From: Pseudoroseomonas cervicalis
Lineage (GTDB): Bacteria; Pseudomonadota; Alphaproteobacteria; Acetobacterales; Acetobacteraceae
Reading direction: 5' to 3'
Assembly (NCBI RefSeq): GCF_030818485.1
Contig: NZ_JAUTAJ010000002.1
Location: 186,001 to 250,000 of the forward strand
Length of the DNA stretch: 64,000 bases
A program made the position numbers and the translations under genes. This document shows positions 60,292 to 64,000 of this stretch, one piece after another; the first letter of the stretch is position 1; the number at the start of each line of letters is the position of its first letter. The notes beneath the pieces were generated by a model, which worked only from the letters and a program-made list of their open reading frames with translations, was not told the origin of the DNA and made no database searches.

Positions 60292-60370
60292 GGAGAGGGT
60301 CCGGGCCCGCACCGGCGCCGCCCCGCGCGCGATTGTCAGCGCCCCGCTGCTTGCCCCGTCTCGCCTGGCT

Positions 60371-60376
60371 GCTAGC
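60371..60376 (+). promoter_or_regulatory. GCTAGC -10-like element upstream of the effector module
   Basis: TTGCCC at about 60351, then 14 bases, then GCTAGC. This is a candidate promoter about 100 bases upstream of the Eag gene, which would make chaperone, effector and immunity one transcript. Confidence 0.4.
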
Positions 60377-60473
60377 CTCCGCCGCCTGACGCCAGAGGGA
60401 AAGCCCTGACCATCATGCCCGGCCCGGCCCATCACCGCCCCGCCCGCCCGACGCACCGCCCGGGGCGCGCCGC

Positions 60474-60908
60474 ATGATCCAGGGCATGCAGATGGACTGC
60501 CCGCCCGGCTGGCAGGACCGGTCCATGCTGATCCTGAGCGCGGCGCAGCCCGGCGGCTCCGGCGTCACCCCCAACATGGTGGTCACCCAGGACCGGCTGC
60601 CGCCCGACCTGCCCGAAGCGCCGGAGGAGCGCATGGCGGCGCTGCTCGACCGCCAGGTGGCGCAGATGCGCGGCCAGCTGGCCAATTTCGCCGAAATCTC
60701 CCGCCGCATCCTGGCCGGCTCCCGCCGCCCGACCGCCGAGCTGCGCGTCGATTGGAGCTCGCCCCAGGCGCTGCTGACGCAATGGGTGACCTTCGTCGAT
60801 GCCGGCGAGGGGCGGCTGCTGGTCGCCACCGGCACCGCCGGGCGCGCGGATTTCGCCGCGGCCGAGCCGGTGTTCCGGGAGATGCTGCGCAGCTTCCGGC
60901 TCGGCTGA
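60474..60908 (+). CDS. DUF1795/DcrB-like Eag chaperone for a type VI secretion effector
   Basis: 144 residues with the DcrB/Eag pattern: MDCPPGWQDRSMLILSAAQPGGSGVTPNMVVTQDRLP, then a long helix rich in Gln and Ala (AALLDRQVAQMRGQLANFAEIS), and TQWVTFVDAGEGRLLVATGTAGRADFAAAEPVFREMLRSFRLG. Eag proteins hold the hydrophobic helices of prePAAR effectors in a soluble form before loading onto the type VI spike. The stop overlaps the start of the PAAR effector (TGATG), giving direct coupling. An upstream ATG would be weakly supported; ATG 60474 lies near the start of the domain. Confidence 0.85.
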   Translation: MIQGMQMDCPPGWQDRSMLILSAAQPGGSGVTPNMVVTQDRLPPDLPEAPEERMAALLDRQVAQMRGQLANFAEISRRILAGSRRPTAELRVDWSSPQALLTQWVTFVDAGEGRLLVATGTAGRADFAAAEPVFREMLRSFRLG

Positions 60909-62197
60909 TGGCGGACGGGCTTCCCGCCGCCAGGGTGGGCGACCCGTTCGGGCACAGCGCCGCCATGACCGGCGTGCTGGTGGGGCTGGCCGTCGGCGCG
61001 CTGGTGGGGGTCGCCATCGTGGCGACGGGCGGGCTCGGCGCCATCGCCATCGGCGCGGCCATCGCCACCACCGGCGGTGCCGGCCTCGCCGGCCAGGCGA
61101 TCGGCCAGACCATCGAAGGGCCGGTGACCGGCGCGCTGATGATCGGCTCACCCAGCGTGCTGGTGAATTCCCGCCCGGCCACCATGACGGTGCTGGCGAA
61201 CGGGATCTGCGCGCAGGATTCCGGGCCGCCGCGGCTGGTCGCCACCGGCGCCGCCACGGTGCTGGTGCATGGCCAGCCCATGGCGCGTGTCTCCGAGCTG
61301 ATGGATTGCTCGGCCACCATCCGCAAGGGCTCGCCCGATGTGCTGATCGGCGGCCCCAGCGTCGAGATCATCAAGCCCGAGCCGGAAGTGCCGACCTGGC
61401 TCAGCAACACCATGATGGCCATGGCGATCGGCGGCACGCTGATCGCGACCGGCGGCATCGCGGCCGGCTACGGGCTCGGCGCCGCGGTGGGCAGCCTGGT
61501 GGGCGGGGTGGGGGGCGGCTATCTCGGCGGCAAGGCCGGCGGCATGGCGGCGGCGGCGATGGGCTTCGGCGCCACCGGCCAGGCGGTGGGCGAGGTGGTG
61601 GGCGGTGTCTTCGGCGGCGCGCTGGGCGGCGGCTTCGGCTTCCGCGGCGGCCAGGCGGCGGGCAACCGCATCTGGACCAATCCGACGACGCGCACCGGCG
61701 TCATGCTGCGCCAGGGCACCAGCGGCGGCAATCCGGCCGCCGTGGCGGCGGTCAACCGCATGCCGCCGGATTTCCGCAGCGAATACGCCGCCGCCCGTGC
61801 CGCCAACTGGAAGAAGCCGAATGGCGACACCTGGTGGCCGCCGAATGATGGCGCGGTGGGCAAGCCGGTGCGCACCACCATCGACCCGACCACCTCCGGC
61901 CCGCCCACCACGGTGGACCGCTTCGGCGGCGAGCATGGCAGCTATCTCGGCAAGCCGGGCGATTCCTTCTCGGCCCGCGCCCTGCCGGGCGAGCCCTCCG
62001 GCCCGCCCAATGTCTACAAGATCGACAAGCCCACCCATGTGGAGCAGGCCGAGATCGCCCCCTGGTTCGACCAGCCCGGCGGCGGCACCCAGTACAAGCT
62101 GGTGCATCCGACCAATGCGACGACCGCCGATGGCAAGCCGGTGCCCTATTCGGTGAAGGACGCCAAGCGCGACGGCTATATGAGCGACGGACCCTGA
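60908..62197 (+). CDS. Type VI secretion prePAAR/PAAR effector with TNT-type NADase toxin domain
   Basis: 429 residues, close in size and layout to Pseudomonas Tse6. The prePAAR motif AARVGDPFGH (7-16) fits AARxxDxxxH. Hydrophobic helices follow (about 20-67). The PAAR spike-tip domain is about 70-150 (SPSVLVNSRPATMTVL, GAATVLVHGQPMARVSELMDC). A second glycine-rich membrane-prone region is about 165-250. The C-terminal toxin has TVDRFGGEHGSYLGKPG (Arg338) and APWFDQPGGGTQYKLV (Gln396), the pattern of the tuberculosis necrotizing toxin family that cleaves NAD(P)+. It is the likely antibacterial cargo of a type VI system, with no other type VI genes in the window. Confidence 0.88.
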   Translation: MADGLPAARVGDPFGHSAAMTGVLVGLAVGALVGVAIVATGGLGAIAIGAAIATTGGAGLAGQAIGQTIEGPVTGALMIGSPSVLVNSRPATMTVLANGICAQDSGPPRLVATGAATVLVHGQPMARVSELMDCSATIRKGSPDVLIGGPSVEIIKPEPEVPTWLSNTMMAMAIGGTLIATGGIAAGYGLGAAVGSLVGGVGGGYLGGKAGGMAAAAMGFGATGQAVGEVVGGVFGGALGGGFGFRGGQAAGNRIWTNPTTRTGVMLRQGTSGGNPAAVAAVNRMPPDFRSEYAAARAANWKKPNGDTWWPPNDGAVGKPVRTTIDPTTSGPPTTVDRFGGEHGSYLGKPGDSFSARALPGEPSGPPNVYKIDKPTHVEQAEIAPWFDQPGGGTQYKLVHPTNATTADGKPVPYSVKDAKRDGYMSDGP

Positions 62198-62198
62198 G

Positions 62199-62789
62199 AT
62201 GCTGATCCTTGCCGACTACGTCACCGGGCTGGAGCGCCAGCGCTTCCGCCGGCACGAGGCCTTCAACGCCGCCGCCGGCGCCGCCGACCGCGCCTGCATC
62301 GCGCCGCGCGACCAGGGCTGCGGCCGCGCGCATGAGCTGGAGGCGCTCTACGGGCCCGAGGATTTTGCCCGGTTCCTCTACGCCACCGAGCTGACCATGC
62401 CCGCCGGGCGGGAACGGCTGGTGCTGCATTGCGCGCTGGACGCCGCCATGCAGATCGTCTCGGTTCTGGCCGACCAGCCGAGCCTGCTGGCGCTGCTCTA
62501 CACGCTGGACCCGGCCGGCGGCGATGAGGGGGTTCTGGCCGCCTTCGGCATCGACCCGGCGGAGAGCTGCCGCGCCGAGGTGGCGCCGCGCGAGGCCGGC
62601 GCCTTCCTGGCGCCGCATGAGGAAGGCTACGCCTATTTCACCGTGGATGTGCGCGGCGAGCTGCTGCTGCAATCCTGGAGCCGGGCGCTGCCGCCGGTCG
62701 CGCTGCATCTGCGCGCCGAGCGGGAGGGCGACCGCACCGATATCTGGAGCCGCATCGGCCGCACGCCCCTGCCGCCCGAGCCGGGCTGA
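62199..62789 (+). CDS. Candidate immunity protein for the TNT effector
   Basis: 196 residues, no signal peptide or membrane helix. It starts one base after the effector stop. The sequence includes HELEALYGPEDFARFLYATELTMPAGRERLVLHCALDAAMQIVSVLADQPSLLALLYTLDP, and no known domain was recognised. Position and cytoplasmic character are as expected for an immunity protein that neutralises the NADase in the producer. The assignment rests on gene order, not on motif recognition. Acidic, Glu-rich stretches could bind the toxin's basic face. Confidence 0.75.
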   Translation: MLILADYVTGLERQRFRRHEAFNAAAGAADRACIAPRDQGCGRAHELEALYGPEDFARFLYATELTMPAGRERLVLHCALDAAMQIVSVLADQPSLLALLYTLDPAGGDEGVLAAFGIDPAESCRAEVAPREAGAFLAPHEEGYAYFTVDVRGELLLQSWSRALPPVALHLRAEREGDRTDIWSRIGRTPLPPEPG

Positions 62790-62854
62790 GCGACAGAAGG
62801 CAGGTGCAGGGGACCCTGTCCCCTGCTGGGGGCGTCCGAGGGGGCAAAGCCCCC

Positions 62855-63643
62855 TCAGTCCGCTTCTCCGCCGGCATCCGGAAGCGGCGCGAACAGCACC
62901 TGCGGCCGGCCATGCAGGGCGGAGACAGTGACGCTGGCGCGCACGCCATAGACCGCCTCGATGCGCTGCGGCGTCAGCACCGCCTCGGGCGGGCCGGCCG
63001 CCACCACGCGCCCGGCCTGCAGCAGGGCCAGCGCGTCGCAATACAGCGCCGCCAGGTTCAGATCGTGCAGCGCCATGATGCTGGTCAGCCCCAGCCGCCG
63101 CACCAGCCCCAGGATCTCCAGCTGGTGGCGGATGTCGAGATGGTTGGTGGGCTCGTCCAGCAGCAGCTCCTCCGGCTGCTGCGCCAGGGCACGGGCGATC
63201 TGCGCGCGCTGCCGCTCGCCGCCCGACAGCGTCTGCCAGCGCTGGCTGCGCAGCCCGAGCAGCCCGGTCTGCCGCAGCGCCGCCTCCACCGCCGCCTGGT
63301 CCGCCGCGCCCCAGGGGGCGAAGGCGCTGCGATGCGGCGTGCGGCCCAGCCGCACCACCTCCTCCACCGTCACCGGCGCCTCGGTCTCGGCATGCTGCTC
63401 CACCAGCGCGACGCGGCGGGCGATGGCAGCGCGGCGCAGCCCGGCCATGGGTCGGCCATCCAGCCGCACCTCGCCCGATTGCGGCCGGCGCAGCCCGGCC
63501 AGCAGCCGCAGCAGGCTCGACTTGCCCGAGCCATTCGGCCCGAGCAGCCCGAGCACCCGCCCCGGCAGCGCCGAAAGGGTGACACCGTCCAGGATCAGCG
63601 TGCCGCCCGCCTCCCAGCGGACGCGCTCCGTCTCCAGGCTCAT
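62855..63643 (-). CDS. FecE/BtuD-type ABC importer ATPase (iron-siderophore, haem or cobalamin)
   Basis: 262 residues. Walker A is LGPNGSGKSSLLRLLAGL, the signature is LSGGERQRAQIARALAQQPEELLLDEPTNHLDI, and the His loop is SIMALHDLNLAALYCD. The overall sequence matches ATPases that drive siderophore, haem or vitamin B12 uptake. It overlaps no gene; the FecCD permease gene ends 10 bases upstream of its start on the same strand, so the two form one operon. The ligand cannot be chosen from sequence. Confidence 0.92.
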   Translation of the reverse strand: MSLETERVRWEAGGTLILDGVTLSALPGRVLGLLGPNGSGKSSLLRLLAGLRRPQSGEVRLDGRPMAGLRRAAIARRVALVEQHAETEAPVTVEEVVRLGRTPHRSAFAPWGAADQAAVEAALRQTGLLGLRSQRWQTLSGGERQRAQIARALAQQPEELLLDEPTNHLDIRHQLEILGLVRRLGLTSIMALHDLNLAALYCDALALLQAGRVVAAGPPEAVLTPQRIEAVYGVRASVTVSALHGRPQVLFAPLPDAGGEAD

Positions 63644-63653
63644 CGCGCGCCCC

Positions 63654-64000
63654 TCACGCCGCGCGCCGGAAGCGGGTCAGCAGCAGGGCGAAGGCCGGGG
63701 CGCCGAACAGCGCGGTGACCACGCCGATCGGCAGCGTCTGCTGCGGCACCAGGGTGCGGGAGAGGATGTCGGCCAGCACCGTCAGGATGGCGCCCAGCAG
63801 CAGGGAGGCCGGCAGCAGCCGCGCATGGCCGGGCCCGACCAGGAAGCGCGCCGCATGCGGCACCACCAGGCCGATGAAGCCCACCGTGCCGGCCAGGCTG
63901 ACCAGCACCGCCGTCATCGCCGCCGTCGCCGCGAAGAGCAGCGCCCGCACCGGCCCGGTGCGGATGCCGAGCGAGGCGGCGGCATCCTCGCCGAAGGTAA
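63654..64000 (-). CDS. FecCD-family ABC permease (5' part beyond the window)
   Basis: Only the last 115 residues are visible, running in from the right edge. They contain TFGEDAAASLGI, AGTVGFIGLVVPHAARFLVGPGHARLLPASLLLGAILTVLADILSRTLVPQQTLPIGVVTALFGAPAFALLLTR. This is the conserved C-terminal region of FecCD/BtuC permeases for iron siderophores, haem or vitamin B12. The first part of the gene is outside the window. Confidence 0.93.
   Translation of the reverse strand, partial: TFGEDAAASLGIRTGPVRALLFAATAAMTAVLVSLAGTVGFIGLVVPHAARFLVGPGHARLLPASLLLGAILTVLADILSRTLVPQQTLPIGVVTALFGAPAFALLLTRFRRAA

Overview
This is a very GC-rich window (roughly 70% GC or more by eye) from an aerobic Gram-negative bacterium. 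The combination points to an alphaproteobacterium of the Acetobacteraceae/Rhodospirillales type, possibly Roseomonas-like: several orphan Bug-type solute-binding proteins, a cyoABCD quinol oxidase, a Mrp/Pha antiporter with fused A and B subunits, a PaoABC-like aldehyde oxidase and a NepR-like anti-sigma factor. The taxonomy is inference. No rRNA, tRNA, CRISPR array, prophage or intact insertion sequence was recognised.

Layout: 1-2726, a Bug solute-binding protein (cut by the window edge) and an SLC13-type anion permease. 3277-7208, the cyoABCD terminal oxidase operon. 7214-9569, an HD-domain protein, a small membrane protein and a two-gene sugar-lactone pair (amidohydrolase and FucU mutarotase). 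10040-13216, a glycine betaine/proline ABC importer (proVWX). 13302-14295, a frameshifted nitronate monooxygenase. 14404-18939, a three-subunit molybdenum hydroxylase with a divergent TetR regulator and a palindromic operator. 19010-24591, an envelope and signalling group: OmpA-like protein, HExxH protein, and a frameshifted Ser/Thr kinase with a DUF4384-like tail. 24784-31727, two DapA-family aldolase genes with LysR and GntR regulators, an MltB transglycosylase, a hydrolase and another Bug protein. 31882-34646, a histidine kinase and sigma-54 activator pair. 34780-41404, ptsN followed by the mrp/pha antiporter operon.

41427-46050 holds a thiolase, a secreted M10-type metalloprotease with C-terminal repeats, and an outer-membrane porin-like protein. 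46197-48844 holds a Bug protein, a second GntR regulator paralogous to the first, and a DUF3750 protein. 48917-54489 is a benzoylformate decarboxylase/aldehyde dehydrogenase/MarR/Bug/racemase cluster, probably for an aromatic 2-oxo acid. 54556-56428 carries a 51-residue peptide with a double-glycine leader-like motif, a NepR-like anti-sigma factor and a soluble chemoreceptor with a globin-like sensor. 56565-59745 holds a BisC-type molybdoenzyme and an AroE-like dehydrogenase. 60474-62789 is a compact type VI secretion cargo module: Eag chaperone, prePAAR/PAAR effector with a TNT-type NADase toxin domain, and a candidate immunity protein. The window ends in an iron/haem-type ABC importer (62855-64000).

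Points of most interest are the TNT effector module, two single-base frameshifts in otherwise conserved genes, two paralogous GntR regulators that share a CTGC-TATT-GCAG operator-like motif, clear palindromes in the TetR and MarR divergent regions, and the two small genes at 54556 and 54829.
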